Assembly: GCA_964427005.1 (NCBI GenBank)
Contig: CAYRTL010000004.1
Coordinates: forward strand, 34,637-98,636
Origin: JAMXLO01 sp964427005
GTDB taxonomy: Bacteria; Pseudomonadota; Alphaproteobacteria; Acetobacterales; Acetobacteraceae
Reading direction: 5' to 3'
DNA: 64,000 bases
Shown: positions 52,104-60,787 of the stretch, piece after piece
How positions within the stretch are numbered: position 1 is the stretch's first letter
Layout: each line of letters begins with the position of its first letter
Program-made: the position numbers and the translations under genes
Notes under the pieces: model-generated
Told to the model about the DNA's origin: nothing
The model's input: the letters and a program-made list of their open reading frames with translations, nothing else
The model's database searches: none

Positions 52104-53298
52104 TCGTTGGCGCAAGGTCAATAACGTGAACCGGCGCATCGCGCGCTTCGCCAGAGTGGAAGCCCGGTCCCTCTATCATCAGCACCGGTGATTGCTCGAA
52201 CTGGCCGAGGCCGCCGTGCTGGCCGAAGCCCAGCCGGTCTGGCTTGCCCCAGCGCGGCTTGGCCGCCAACGAACGGCCGGGAACACCGCATGCATTTTCC
52301 AATGTATCGGCTGCGAGCGAGACAGCGAAAGCGAGGCCGTTATGCGGCGCCTGCCCTATCGAGGTCAGGTTGGGCGCATCGATGACATGGCTGGACCACG
52401 ATTGCGATGACAGGAAGTCGTGCAGAGAACCACGACGATGTTCGGCATCTGGATGCAGATACACCAGGCTCGATGTGCCACTGGATACCGCAACAATGTC
52501 ATTGGAGTCAGGCGCGACTTTTAGGCCTGCGGTGATCAGCTCCATCTCAATGTCGATCACGCCCGATACGGTCTCATGGCCATGATCGGAACCGATCATG
52601 AGAAGGATGTCCTCATCATCGGCGCGACACCGATCAACGGCAGCAATAACCATACCAGCGTGGCGATCCGCCTCGCGCAGCACAGTCAGGTGCTCAGGTG
52701 AACCAAGCATGGTGTTGTGCTGAATGTGGTCGGGTTCGCCAAGCCACAGGACCGCGAGCGCCGGCCGGCGCGCATTCAGTGCGTCCGCGATGAACCGTTC
52801 GGTCATGGCGCGGTCGCCCGCGGCGTCCAGCTCGATGTTCAGCGGCTCGAGCGCCGTACGTCCGGGGCCGAACGAACCCGCACGGTGGTAAACGTAGCCA
52901 TGGCCATCGGGATCATGTGCATAAGCCGCGCCGGGTGACACATTGTTATAGACGATGGCCCCGCCGTGCGATGCAAGCCGTTCAGCGAGAGTCGGCACCG
53001 CGAGCGTATGCCCGGTCACCACACGCTTGTGCTGTAGGAAGCCGGGCAGGCCCACATCGTGCGGTACCAATACGCCGTTCTCCAACAGGGCCATTGCGTT
53101 ACCCTGCAGTGTGTGGCGTGCGGGATGGCAGCCGGAGGCGAAGGTGGCCGTCACGACACGGGTGGCCGAGGGGAAGGCAGTACGATAGGCAGGAAAGCGT
53201 TCGGCGCGGGCGGCGAATTCAGCGAGATGCGGCGTTCGCCTCGCGTCGACGAAATCGCGCCGCAGGCCATCGAGGATCACCAGGACAACGCGCTTCAT
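52027..53298 (-). CDS. Alkaline phosphatase superfamily protein (nucleotide pyrophosphatase/phosphodiesterase-like)
   Basis: A 423-residue enzyme with metal-binding motifs VILDGLRRDFV (N-terminal aspartate), nucleophile region FPSATRVVTATFASG, LWLGEPDHIQHNTM, and MIGSDHGHETVSG. The final H is in FGQHGGLGQFEQ. It lacks a signal peptide, so it is likely cytoplasmic. The substrate may be a nucleotide or phosphonate. It is divergent from the HDAC-like gene, with only 21 bases between the two starts, so they share regulatory DNA. Confidence 0.87.
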   Translation of the reverse strand: MKRVVLVILDGLRRDFVDARRTPHLAEFAARAERFPAYRTAFPSATRVVTATFASGCHPARHTLQGNAMALLENGVLVPHDVGLPGFLQHKRVVTGHTLAVPTLAERLASHGGAIVYNNVSPGAAYAHDPDGHGYVYHRAGSFGPGRTALEPLNIELDAAGDRAMTERFIADALNARRPALAVLWLGEPDHIQHNTMLGSPEHLTVLREADRHAGMVIAAVDRCRADDEDILLMIGSDHGHETVSGVIDIEMELITAGLKVAPDSNDIVAVSSGTSSLVYLHPDAEHRRGSLHDFLSSQSWSSHVIDAPNLTSIGQAPHNGLAFAVSLAADTLENACGVPGRSLAAKPRWGKPDRLGFGQHGGLGQFEQSPVLMIEGPGFHSGEARDAPVHVIDLAPTIMRHLGIPALGMDGQPLQSAPAPSA

Positions 53299-53319
53299 GT
53301 CTCACTCTCGGATGTTTCC

Positions 53320-54351
53320 ATGATCGTCATCACCACGGATGCGCACGCAGCGCATGATCCAGCCACCATGGCGCCGTCGCCCAGTGGCCGGCCATTCTAC
53401 GACCGCGCCGCGCGCATCGAACAGCTACTTGGCGCGGTGCACAAGCTTGGTCTGCAGACGACACCGGCACCAGATCACGGCATGGCGCCAATAGCGGCCG
53501 TGCACGACCCCGGGTACCTGCATTTCCTGGAGACCGCGTTTGAGCGCTGGCAGGAGACGCCGTGGGCCGGACCCGCGGTACGCGCGTTCGGCTATGCGGT
53601 GCGGCACATGCAGCGGTGCCCTGACGCGATCACCGGACAGGCGGGCTACTACCTGAGTGGCGAAACAGTGCCGATATTGCGAGGCACCTGGCAGGCGGCG
53701 AAGACGTCGGCCCATGTCGCGGTCGAAGGGGCAAGGCGCATCCTTGACGGAGCGCGCGAGGCATATTCGCTGTGTCGGCCGTCGGGGCACCACGTGTATG
53801 CCGATATCGCCGGCGGGTTCTGCTATCTCAACAATGCGGCGGTCGCTGCGCAGGTGCTGGCGTCAGGCGAAGCAAAGCCTGCGGTGCTGGATGTCGACGT
53901 CCATCACGGCAATGGCACGCAATCGATTCTGTACGAACGCGATGACGTGTTCTTCTGCTCGGTGCATGGCGATCCGCGCGGGCTGTATCCGTGGTACGCC
54001 GGCTATGTCGATGAAACCGGCGCGGGCAGAGGCTTGGGTTGCAATCTGAACCTGCCGCTCGCAGCAGGCACTGCGGACACCGGTTACGTGGAGGCGGTCG
54101 AGACCGGCCTGGCGACGATCAGGAACTTCGGCGCATCGGTGTTGATCATATCGCTCGGGTTTGATGCGCATGCTGGCGATCCAACTGCGAATCTCGCGGT
54201 CACCGCCGAGGGATTCCGCACCATCGGCGAACGCATTGGCAGCTTCGGTCTGCCGACGCTGCTGGTCCAGGAGGGCGGCTATATAGTGGAGAAGCTGGGC
54301 GACAACCTTACTGCATTTCTGAACGGGTTTCTGCCGGCGCGTCGCCGGTAA
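53320..54351 (+). CDS. Histone deacetylase family protein (acetylpolyamine amidohydrolase-like)
   Basis: A 343-residue zinc deacylase. Active-site motifs are RPSGHHV (His pair 157-158), DVDVHHGNGTQ (zinc ligands D193 and H195), LGFDAHAGDP (third ligand D282) and the loop LVQEGGY with the catalytic tyrosine. Bacterial members remove acetyl groups from polyamines or other amines. The long upstream frame (53059) overlaps the divergent gene and is not used. Its 3' end overlaps the convergent racemase by 44 bases. Confidence 0.92.
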   Translation: MIVITTDAHAAHDPATMAPSPSGRPFYDRAARIEQLLGAVHKLGLQTTPAPDHGMAPIAAVHDPGYLHFLETAFERWQETPWAGPAVRAFGYAVRHMQRCPDAITGQAGYYLSGETVPILRGTWQAAKTSAHVAVEGARRILDGAREAYSLCRPSGHHVYADIAGGFCYLNNAAVAAQVLASGEAKPAVLDVDVHHGNGTQSILYERDDVFFCSVHGDPRGLYPWYAGYVDETGAGRGLGCNLNLPLAAGTADTGYVEAVETGLATIRNFGASVLIISLGFDAHAGDPTANLAVTAEGFRTIGERIGSFGLPTLLVQEGGYIVEKLGDNLTAFLNGFLPARRR

Positions 54352-55081
54352 TCCGCTGCATCAGTTCGGGAGCCAGCCCCTTCGCCGGCTTGCCCTTGGG
54401 CCGAGCGAAGCTGCCGCGTGTCGGCTGGCGTGGCCGCAGGCCTACCAGCGCTTCCGCCATACGCACTGCGCAGCTTACGCCGTCCAATGTGGGCACAGGA
54501 ATGTCGTCACGCAGCTCGCGCGCCAGCCCCGCAATCGGGCCGCCACCAAAGATGATCACCTCGGCTTCATCGTGTTCGATCGCTTGCATGCAAAGTGCGA
54601 GCAGCCGATCGCGGAACTGGTCCTTTGCGCGCGTGATATCGGCGATCGGCGCGTTCAGCGCGCGTACGCTGGCCAGACGGCCGGCCAGCCCATGTTCGTG
54701 CGCGCATTCGATGTACCACGTGCGCAGGCGTGGCGTTAGACAGATGATCGAGTAGCGGCGGCCTAACATCCATGCACTGAGGATGGCGGACTCTTCGATG
54801 CCGACCACCGGGATGTCGGCGAACTCGCGCGCCGCAGCGAGGCCGGGATCACCAAAGGCGCAGATGATTGCCGCATCGCAGCCAGCGGCGTGCTTGGCCA
54901 ATGCATCCAGAACTGCATGCGACGCGATTGCTGCCTCCGCACGGTTCTCCACATACTGCGTGCCGAAGGCGGCGGTAACCGCGATGATTTCATTGCCTGC
55001 CGAGGCGAAACGGCGGGCTTCAGCCGCCATCGACCCCGTCATCGCCTCAGTGATGTTTGGATTGATGAGGAGGAGTTTCAC
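54308..55081 (-). CDS. Asp/Glu/hydantoin racemase-like protein with only one catalytic cysteine
   Basis: A 257-residue protein starting LLLINPNITEAMT, typical of hydantoin and aspartate racemases. The first catalytic cysteine is C74 in IICAFGDPG. The second, normally in a GCAGM-type loop, is replaced by glycines here (FGGGPIAG, residues 178-185); a different cysteine (C204) is in DGVSCAVR. It may be a decarboxylase, isomerase or ring-opening enzyme of the same fold (for example arylmalonate decarboxylase-like) rather than a racemase. It is upstream-overlapped by the flavoprotein gene (TGA/ATG at 55078-55081). Confidence 0.78.
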   Translation of the reverse strand: MKLLLINPNITEAMTGSMAAEARRFASAGNEIIAVTAAFGTQYVENRAEAAIASHAVLDALAKHAAGCDAAIICAFGDPGLAAAREFADIPVVGIEESAILSAWMLGRRYSIICLTPRLRTWYIECAHEHGLAGRLASVRALNAPIADITRAKDQFRDRLLALCMQAIEHDEAEVIIFGGGPIAGLARELRDDIPVPTLDGVSCAVRMAEALVGLRPRQPTRGSFARPKGKPAKGLAPELMQRITGDAPAETRSEMQ

Positions 55082-56490
55082 CGTCCGGTCAGTATCCGTT
55101 CGACGAGCTGCTTTACCGTGGGGATGAACCCGTTCGAATAATACGGGTCCTTCGCAAACCTGAACGCGTTGTGCCCGCTGAACATCAGGTTGCGTTCCAG
55201 CGCCGCCGGGTCATCGCTTTCGTGCGCGATGCTCTGCAGTGTCTTCTGGATGCAGAAGCTGCGCGGATCGGGGCGCTTGCCGGTGCTGTGCTCGGGCTCC
55301 TGCTGCTCCCAGTTCGAGAAACGGCACTGGCTCAGGCAACCCATGCAGGCGACCTGATCCGCCAGGATCTCCTTCGCCTTCTCCGGCGTGACGAACACCA
55401 GCGTGCTGTCCGGCGTGCGCAACGCTTCAATGAAACCCTGCGCTTCCCAACTGCGCGCACGCTCCAGATCAGCCGGCGTGAGGTAGACGATGCGCTTGCG
55501 CGGTCCGACGCCGTACTCTGCCACGTGTTCGCCAATTACCTCGGTTGTATAGGCGACCTGTCGCTCGTTCCGTTCACGCAGTTCCTGGATGAAACCGTTA
55601 TTCACCGCACTGGAGTAGAAGCCGGTCGGGCTGAACCGGTTGAGGAACACATCCCCTTCCTGCAGCGTGCGGAGCCGCTCCTTCCAGGCATCGCCGATGG
55701 GGCTTTCCTTGGTCAGCAGTGGCCGCGTGCCGAACTGAAACGCCATCGGCCCGAGATCGGGGTTGTCGATCCAGTCCTGCCACTCCTCCAGCCACCACAC
55801 GCCGCCGGCCATGATGATCGGCGTGTCATGAAGCCCGAATTCGCGCATCAACTTGCGCAACGCCAGCACACGCGGGAACGGATCCTCCGGCTTCGTCGGA
55901 TCCTCATTGTTCGACAGGCCATTATGGCCGCCGGCAAGCCAAGGATCCTCGTAAACTACACCACCGAGTAGCGAGGCTGCCTTTGAATATGCGCGTCGCC
56001 ACAGCGCATTGAACGCGCGGGCGGACGACACGATGGGATAGTAATAAACGTTGAAGCGCGCCGCGATGTCGGACAGCCGATACGGCATGCCCGCACCGCA
56101 GGTGATGCCGTTGATGATCCCTTTCGCCTGCTCCAGCACCTCGGTGATGATGCGTTCGGCGGCACCCATCTCCCACAGGATATTTGCATGGATACGCCCC
56201 ACCCCACTCGCCAGCTCGTACGCGCGGCGCGCCTGTGTCAGCGCGCCCTGGATGGCGTAGGCGACCAGCTCCTCGTGGCGCTCACGCCGGGTGCGGCCGC
56301 GATAGACCTGCGGGATCCGATGGCCTTGCTCGTCGAAGCTGTCGGCATTGACGGCGCTGAATGTGCCGACGCCGCCGGCGAACGCCCAGTTGCCGGAGGA
56401 GATGCCGTTCGAGATGGAGATGCCCTTGCCGCCCTCGACGAGGGGCAGCACCTCCACTCCTCCCATGCGGATCGCATTGATCGCCTTCAT
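55078..56490 (-). CDS. NAD(P)H-dependent flavin oxidoreductase (nitronate monooxygenase-like)
   Basis: A 470-residue FMN barrel protein. GKGISISNGISSGNWAFAGG, GIINGITCGAGMPYRLSDIA, IIMAGGVWWLEEW and FQFGTRPLLTKESPI fit the nitronate monooxygenase family. An additional cysteine set, C382, C385 and C389 with C413, lies in the C-terminal part (ACMGCLSQC and FCIQ), which could bind a metal or iron-sulfur cluster. The ATG at 56490 follows GGAGACGAAGG. The stop overlaps the racemase-like start by 4 bases. It probably acts with the racemase-like gene. Confidence 0.82.
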   Translation of the reverse strand: MKAINAIRMGGVEVLPLVEGGKGISISNGISSGNWAFAGGVGTFSAVNADSFDEQGHRIPQVYRGRTRRERHEELVAYAIQGALTQARRAYELASGVGRIHANILWEMGAAERIITEVLEQAKGIINGITCGAGMPYRLSDIAARFNVYYYPIVSSARAFNALWRRAYSKAASLLGGVVYEDPWLAGGHNGLSNNEDPTKPEDPFPRVLALRKLMREFGLHDTPIIMAGGVWWLEEWQDWIDNPDLGPMAFQFGTRPLLTKESPIGDAWKERLRTLQEGDVFLNRFSPTGFYSSAVNNGFIQELRERNERQVAYTTEVIGEHVAEYGVGPRKRIVYLTPADLERARSWEAQGFIEALRTPDSTLVFVTPEKAKEILADQVACMGCLSQCRFSNWEQQEPEHSTGKRPDPRSFCIQKTLQSIAHESDDPAALERNLMFSGHNAFRFAKDPYYSNGFIPTVKQLVERILTGR

Positions 56491-56606
56491 GGGCCTTCGT
56501 CTCCTCACAGGCCGTGTGACACAACCGTTACGACGGTTGTAGATGGATGCAAGTGAAATTCGGCCCACTGCCGTGACCAGCGTGAAGCCGGCCACGGCAG
56601 CCGGGA

Positions 56607-58832
56607 CTATTTACCGACGACGGGCTGCTCGGCAACCTCGGGCGACACCTCTGTCGCCTGCTCGCGGCGGTCGCGCCGTTCGCCACGATCGCGATCCCGG
56701 TCACCACGGCCTGGCTTGGCACCGACCTTCTCGGTGATGTCCTCGCCTGTCTGCTGATCAACCACCCGCATCGACAGCTTCACCTTGCCGCGTTCGTCGA
56801 AGCCGATGACCTTCACCTTAACCGGGTCGCCGACATTCACCACGTCGGTGGTCTTGCCGACGCGGCCCTGCTGCAGCTCGCTGATATGCACGAGCCCATC
56901 GCGTGAGCCGAGGAAGTTGACGAAGGCGCCGAAGTCCGCGGTCTTCACCACCTTGCCGTTGTAGATCACCCCGATCTCCGGCTCCGCGACGATGCCCCGG
57001 ATCCAGTCGATCGCGCGCTGCGCCTGCAAAGCGTCGGTGGCCGCGATCTTGATCGTGCCATCGTCCTCGATGTCGACCTTGGTGCCGGTCTGCTCGACGA
57101 TTTCTCGGATCACCTTGCCGCCGGTGCCGATGACCTCGCGGATCTTCTCCTTGGGTACGTTCATCACCGTAATGCGCGGCGCCGTGGCAGCGACGTCGGA
57201 GCGATGATCGGTGATGGCCTTGCTCATCTCGCCCAGGATGTGCATCCGCCCGTCACGCGCCTGGCCCAGCGCGATGCGCATGATATCAGGCGTGATCGAG
57301 GTGATCTTGATGTCCATCTGCAGCGCCGTGACGCCGGCTTCGGTCCCCGCGACCTTGAAGTCCATGTCGCCGAGATGGTCCTCGTCACCCAGGATGTCGG
57401 ACAGCACCGCGAAACCGCGATCCTCCTTGATCAGCCCCATGGCGATACCCGCGACGGGCCGCTTCAGCGGCACGCCCGCGTCCATCAGCGCGAGCGAGCT
57501 GCCGCAAACCGTGGCCATCGAGGAAGAGCCGTTGGACTCGGTGATCTCCGAGACCACGCGGATCGTGTAGGGGAACTTCTCCTTTTCCGGCAGCAGCGGG
57601 TGGATCGCCCGCCAGGCGAGCTTGCCATGCCCGACCTCACGTCGGCCAGGCGAACCAATGCGGCCAGCCTCGCCCACTGAATAGGGCGGGAAGTTGTAGT
57701 GCAGCATGAAATGCTCGCGGTACTCGCCCTCGAGCGCGTCGATCACCTGCTCGTCCTGTCCCGTGCCAAGCGTGGCGACGCAGAGTGCCTGGGTCTCGCC
57801 GCGCGTGAACAGGGCAGAGCCGTGGGCTCGCGGCAGGATTCCAACCTCGGCAATGATCGGCCGGATGGACCTGGTGTCGCGGCCGTCTATACGGATGCCG
57901 GTATCAAGGACGGCACTGCGGACGACTTCGGCTTCGAGGTCATGAAAGACGGACTTGGCCTTCTCGGTATCCAGGCCCTCGGCAGCGATGGCCTCCATCA
58001 TCTGCCGGCGTACTGCATCAACCTTCTCATGCCGCTTGCCCTTGTCGGGTTCGCGGTAAGCCTCTTCCAAGCCGGCGCGCGCCAGCTCCCGCACTCGCGC
58101 CCTGAGCGCCTGCTCCTCGGCGGATGGCTCCGGCAGCGGCCACGGATCCTTCGCCGCGTGTTCCGCCAGCTCGATGATTGCCTGGATGACCGGCTGGAAG
58201 CTCTCGTGCCCGAAGGTCACGGCACCGAGCATCACGTCTTCGGGCAGCTCCTGCGCCTCGGACTCCACCATCAGCACGCCTTCGGACGTGCCGGCCACCA
58301 CCAGATCAAGCTGCGTCCTCTCCATCTGATCGGCGGTGGGATTGAGAATGTACTGGCCGTTCTCGTAGCCGACGCGGCAGGCGCCGACGGGGCCGAAGAA
58401 AGGAATGCCGGACAGGGTCAACGCGGCCGAGCAGCCGATCATGGCGACGATGTCGGGATCGTTCTCCAGATCGTGGCTCAGCACGGTCGCGATCACCTGG
58501 ACCTCGTTGCGGAAGCCGTCCGGGAACAGCGGGCGGATCGGCCGATCGATCAGGCGGGACTTGAGGACCTCAGCCTCAGATGGCCGCCCCTCGCGCTTGA
58601 AGAACCCCCCGGGGATCTTGCCGGCGGCGAAGGCTTTCTCCTGATAGTTCACCGTCAGCGGGAAGAAGTCCTGGCCCGGCCTGGGGTTCTTATCCCCGAC
58701 GGCGGTGCACAGCACGATGGTGTCGCCGTAGCTTGCCATGACGGCGCCGTCGGCCTGGCGGGCAATCTTGCCCGTCTCCAGGACCAGCTTGCGCCCGCCC
58801 CACTCGAGTTCCTTACGGAAATAATTGAACAT
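56607..58832 (-). CDS. pnp: Polyribonucleotide nucleotidyltransferase (PNPase)
   Basis: A 741-residue phosphorolytic 3'-5' exoribonuclease. Two RNase PH domains (LFTRGETQALCVATLGTGQD, and GSSSMATVCGSSLALMDAGV) are followed by a KH domain (KIREVIGTGGKVIREIVEQT) and an S1 domain (FGAFVNFLGSRDGLVHISEL). The C-terminus is a charged D/R/E-rich tail (GRGDRDRDRGERRDRRE) typical of RNase E-binding or disordered extensions. It follows rpsO and the cupin gene by 332 bases, with its own likely promoter. Confidence 0.99.
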   Translation of the reverse strand: MFNYFRKELEWGGRKLVLETGKIARQADGAVMASYGDTIVLCTAVGDKNPRPGQDFFPLTVNYQEKAFAAGKIPGGFFKREGRPSEAEVLKSRLIDRPIRPLFPDGFRNEVQVIATVLSHDLENDPDIVAMIGCSAALTLSGIPFFGPVGACRVGYENGQYILNPTADQMERTQLDLVVAGTSEGVLMVESEAQELPEDVMLGAVTFGHESFQPVIQAIIELAEHAAKDPWPLPEPSAEEQALRARVRELARAGLEEAYREPDKGKRHEKVDAVRRQMMEAIAAEGLDTEKAKSVFHDLEAEVVRSAVLDTGIRIDGRDTRSIRPIIAEVGILPRAHGSALFTRGETQALCVATLGTGQDEQVIDALEGEYREHFMLHYNFPPYSVGEAGRIGSPGRREVGHGKLAWRAIHPLLPEKEKFPYTIRVVSEITESNGSSSMATVCGSSLALMDAGVPLKRPVAGIAMGLIKEDRGFAVLSDILGDEDHLGDMDFKVAGTEAGVTALQMDIKITSITPDIMRIALGQARDGRMHILGEMSKAITDHRSDVAATAPRITVMNVPKEKIREVIGTGGKVIREIVEQTGTKVDIEDDGTIKIAATDALQAQRAIDWIRGIVAEPEIGVIYNGKVVKTADFGAFVNFLGSRDGLVHISELQQGRVGKTTDVVNVGDPVKVKVIGFDERGKVKLSMRVVDQQTGEDITEKVGAKPGRGDRDRDRGERRDRREQATEVSPEVAEQPVVGK

Positions 58833-59164
58833 TCATACGTCCTTACAGATGCGCGGCATCGGCGGACGTCGGGCCGGACGCGCCAGTGGCCCAACTGGGC
58901 GGGAGGCGGCGTCTCGGGTCGCATGGATGGCGCGGGCTGCGTTTGCGGAAAGCACGGGCGCAGCCGCGGGCCATGTGGCCGGAAACGCCGACGCGAAACC
59001 CGCACCTCGGGTCGCCGGTTCGGCGGTCAGTCGGTCCGCCGCGTGACGCGGCGTTTGGGAGCGGAAGCCGGCCCCCACGGCGTTGCCTCGTCCCACCATG
59101 GGCCGAGGGTAGAAAAGATACGCCCCATATAAGAGGCTCTGTTTGGATGGCAAACCCAAGACCG
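58833..59164. other. Long leader region between cupin and pnp
   Basis: 332 bases without a convincing gene. On the minus strand it carries a good -35/-10 pair near the cupin end and would leave a leader of about 280 bases before pnp, with several GC-rich hairpins (for example GGCTGCG...CGCAGCC). In E. coli the pnp leader is an RNase III-processed autoregulatory element; the same purpose is inferred here. Confidence 0.5.
59126..59153 (-). promoter_or_regulatory. Candidate pnp promoter
   Basis: On the minus strand TTGCCA (59148-59153), a 16-base spacer and TATATG (59126-59131). It would start a long untranslated leader for pnp. Confidence 0.42.
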
Positions 59165-59485
59165 CTATTTCACCGGCCCGTAGAACACCACCCACACACA
59201 GAAATCGTCCGAAATGTCCTCGAAGCCATGGGCGACGTGGGCAGCGCAGAACAGCACATCGCCCGCACCCACGTCGGTTACTCTGTCCTCCACGCGATAA
59301 CGGCCGGCCCCGGCAGCCACGAAGTACAACTCGTCGCGCTGGTGCGGGACCTGCGGCCCATTCGTCGGCCGAGCGGCAAATCTGACCTCCAGCACCTCAT
59401 CCGAGAACACTTCCGCCGAACGCCCTGGCGTCCGCGGCAACGCGAGAGCGGCGGCCAGGGACGTGGGCGGAGGCGTGCGATCCAT
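59165..59485 (-). CDS. Cupin-domain protein coupled to rpsO
   Basis: A 106-residue single cupin barrel. Motif 1 is VPHQRDELYFVAAGAG (metal ligands H48 and E52), motif 2 GDVLFCAAHVAHGFED (H83 or H86). Its ATG overlaps the rpsO TGA (TGATG), so it depends on ribosomal-protein translation. Cupins this size act as isomerases, dioxygenases or sensors. The N-terminal 25 residues are disordered. It is unexpected in the rpsO-pnp region and may be lineage-specific. Confidence 0.8.
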   Translation of the reverse strand: MDRTPPPTSLAAALALPRTPGRSAEVFSDEVLEVRFAARPTNGPQVPHQRDELYFVAAGAGRYRVEDRVTDVGAGDVLFCAAHVAHGFEDISDDFCVWVVFYGPVK

Positions 59486-59754
59486 CAGCGCCGCAGGTTC
59501 AGCCGCCCGATCAGTGCCTCGTATCGGCTGCTGTCCTTTCCCTTCAGATAGTCGAGCAGCCGACGACGACGCCCAACCAGCATCAGCAGGCCACGGCGCG
59601 AATGAAAGTCCTTGGCGTGCGTCTTCAGGTGCTCGGTCAGGTTGGAGATTCGCTCCGAAAGCAGCGCGACCTGGACTTCCGGGCTGCCGGTATCGCCTGA
59701 CTTGTTGGCGTACTCGCCGATGAGCGCCGTGCGGCGCTCCGCAGTGATCGACAT
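59485..59754 (-). CDS. rpsO: Ribosomal protein S15
   Basis: An 89-residue protein with the full S15 pattern: GDTGSPEVQVALLSERISNL, LTEHLKTHAKDFHSRRGL, and LVGRRRRLLDYLKGKDSSRY. It binds 16S rRNA in the 30S platform. The gene lies 23 bases after truB and is coupled to the cupin gene at its end. Confidence 0.99.
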   Translation of the reverse strand: MSITAERRTALIGEYANKSGDTGSPEVQVALLSERISNLTEHLKTHAKDFHSRRGLLMLVGRRRRLLDYLKGKDSSRYEALIGRLNLRR

Positions 59755-59777
59755 CGCGATGGTCTCCTTGGAACGGG

Positions 59778-60704
59778 TTACAGCATCCGCTCGGGCTTCA
59801 TCCAGCCGTCTTCCAGCCGGGCCAGCCCGATCACGCGCCTCCCCGCCATGGCACGCACCAATCCCCCATCAGGGTCGGCTGCACCAGGAATGCGGCCCAT
59901 CAGCGTGACCAGGCTGATCGCCTGGCCGTGCCTCAGGCCGCTGGCCTCCGCCTCGGTCAAGGCCAGCGCCGGGATGTCGGCCAGCGCGGTCGCGACCGGA
60001 AGCAGCAGGTCCGGAGAAGCGGGCGCGGTATCGTCTGTTGCGCGCACTTTGTCCAGGGGTATCGCCTGGGCCTCGGTAAACGGCCCGACCCGCAGGCGGC
60101 GCAGGGCCGTAATACACCCAAGCGTGCCGCAAGCGATGGCGAGGTCGCGTGCGAGGCTGCGCATGTAGACGCCCTTGCCGGATGCGACCTCGAAGACGGC
60201 GGTGTCAGGGTCGGGGCGTTCGACCAGTTCGAAACGATCTACGCGTGCCGGGCGGGCTTCGAGCGAGGGCGGGCGGCCTTCCCTCGCCATGTCATACGCG
60301 CGCTCGCCCGCGACCTTCACGGCGGAGAAAGTGGGGGGAACCTGCATGATATCGCCGCGGAACCGCGGCAGCGCGGCCCGGATCTCCTCGTCGGTTGGGC
60401 GGCAGGATGAGGTCGCAGTGACCTTGCCGTCCACATCGTCGGTATCCCGCGCCTCGCCGAAGCGGAGGGTGAAACGGTACAGCTTCGTGCCGTCCATGAC
60501 ATAGGGCACCGTCTTGGTCGCCGCGCCAAACGCGATCGGGAGAACGCCGGTGGCGAGCGGATCAAGCGTGCCGCCATGGCCGGCCTTCTGCGCGTCGAAT
60601 GCCCTACGGACGCGATTGACCACGTCCGTGCTGGTGAGGCCCGGCGGCTTATCGATGATCAGCCAGCCGTCGAGCGGACGGCCGCGGGGCTTGCGGCGGG
60701 ACAT
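59778..60704 (-). CDS. truB: tRNA pseudouridine-55 synthase
   Basis: A 308-residue pseudouridine synthase for U55 in the T-loop of tRNA. The catalytic aspartate is in GHGGTLDPLATGVLPIAFG, and LIIDKPPGLTSTDVVNRV opens the domain. YMRSLARDLAIACGTLG follows further on. It is in the classic order truB-rpsO-pnp. Confidence 0.98.
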   Translation of the reverse strand: MSRRKPRGRPLDGWLIIDKPPGLTSTDVVNRVRRAFDAQKAGHGGTLDPLATGVLPIAFGAATKTVPYVMDGTKLYRFTLRFGEARDTDDVDGKVTATSSCRPTDEEIRAALPRFRGDIMQVPPTFSAVKVAGERAYDMAREGRPPSLEARPARVDRFELVERPDPDTAVFEVASGKGVYMRSLARDLAIACGTLGCITALRRLRVGPFTEAQAIPLDKVRATDDTAPASPDLLLPVATALADIPALALTEAEASGLRHGQAISLVTLMGRIPGAADPDGGLVRAMAGRRVIGLARLEDGWMKPERML

Positions 60705-60787
60705 GGGCGCGTTCCTGGGAGGGCGCGGGGTTATGCGGACTGAGGCGGGCTGTCAATCAGCCCGAACGCAATGTCCCTCGGCGTAAA

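Noticed and set aside
54890..55141. Small plus-strand frame across the racemase/flavoprotein junction
   Set aside because: It overlaps two well-supported minus-strand genes and has no ribosome site or family features.
57699..59132. A 477-codon plus-strand frame opposite pnp
   Set aside because: It lies antisense to a certain pnp gene; high GC content removes stops. No motif is visible.
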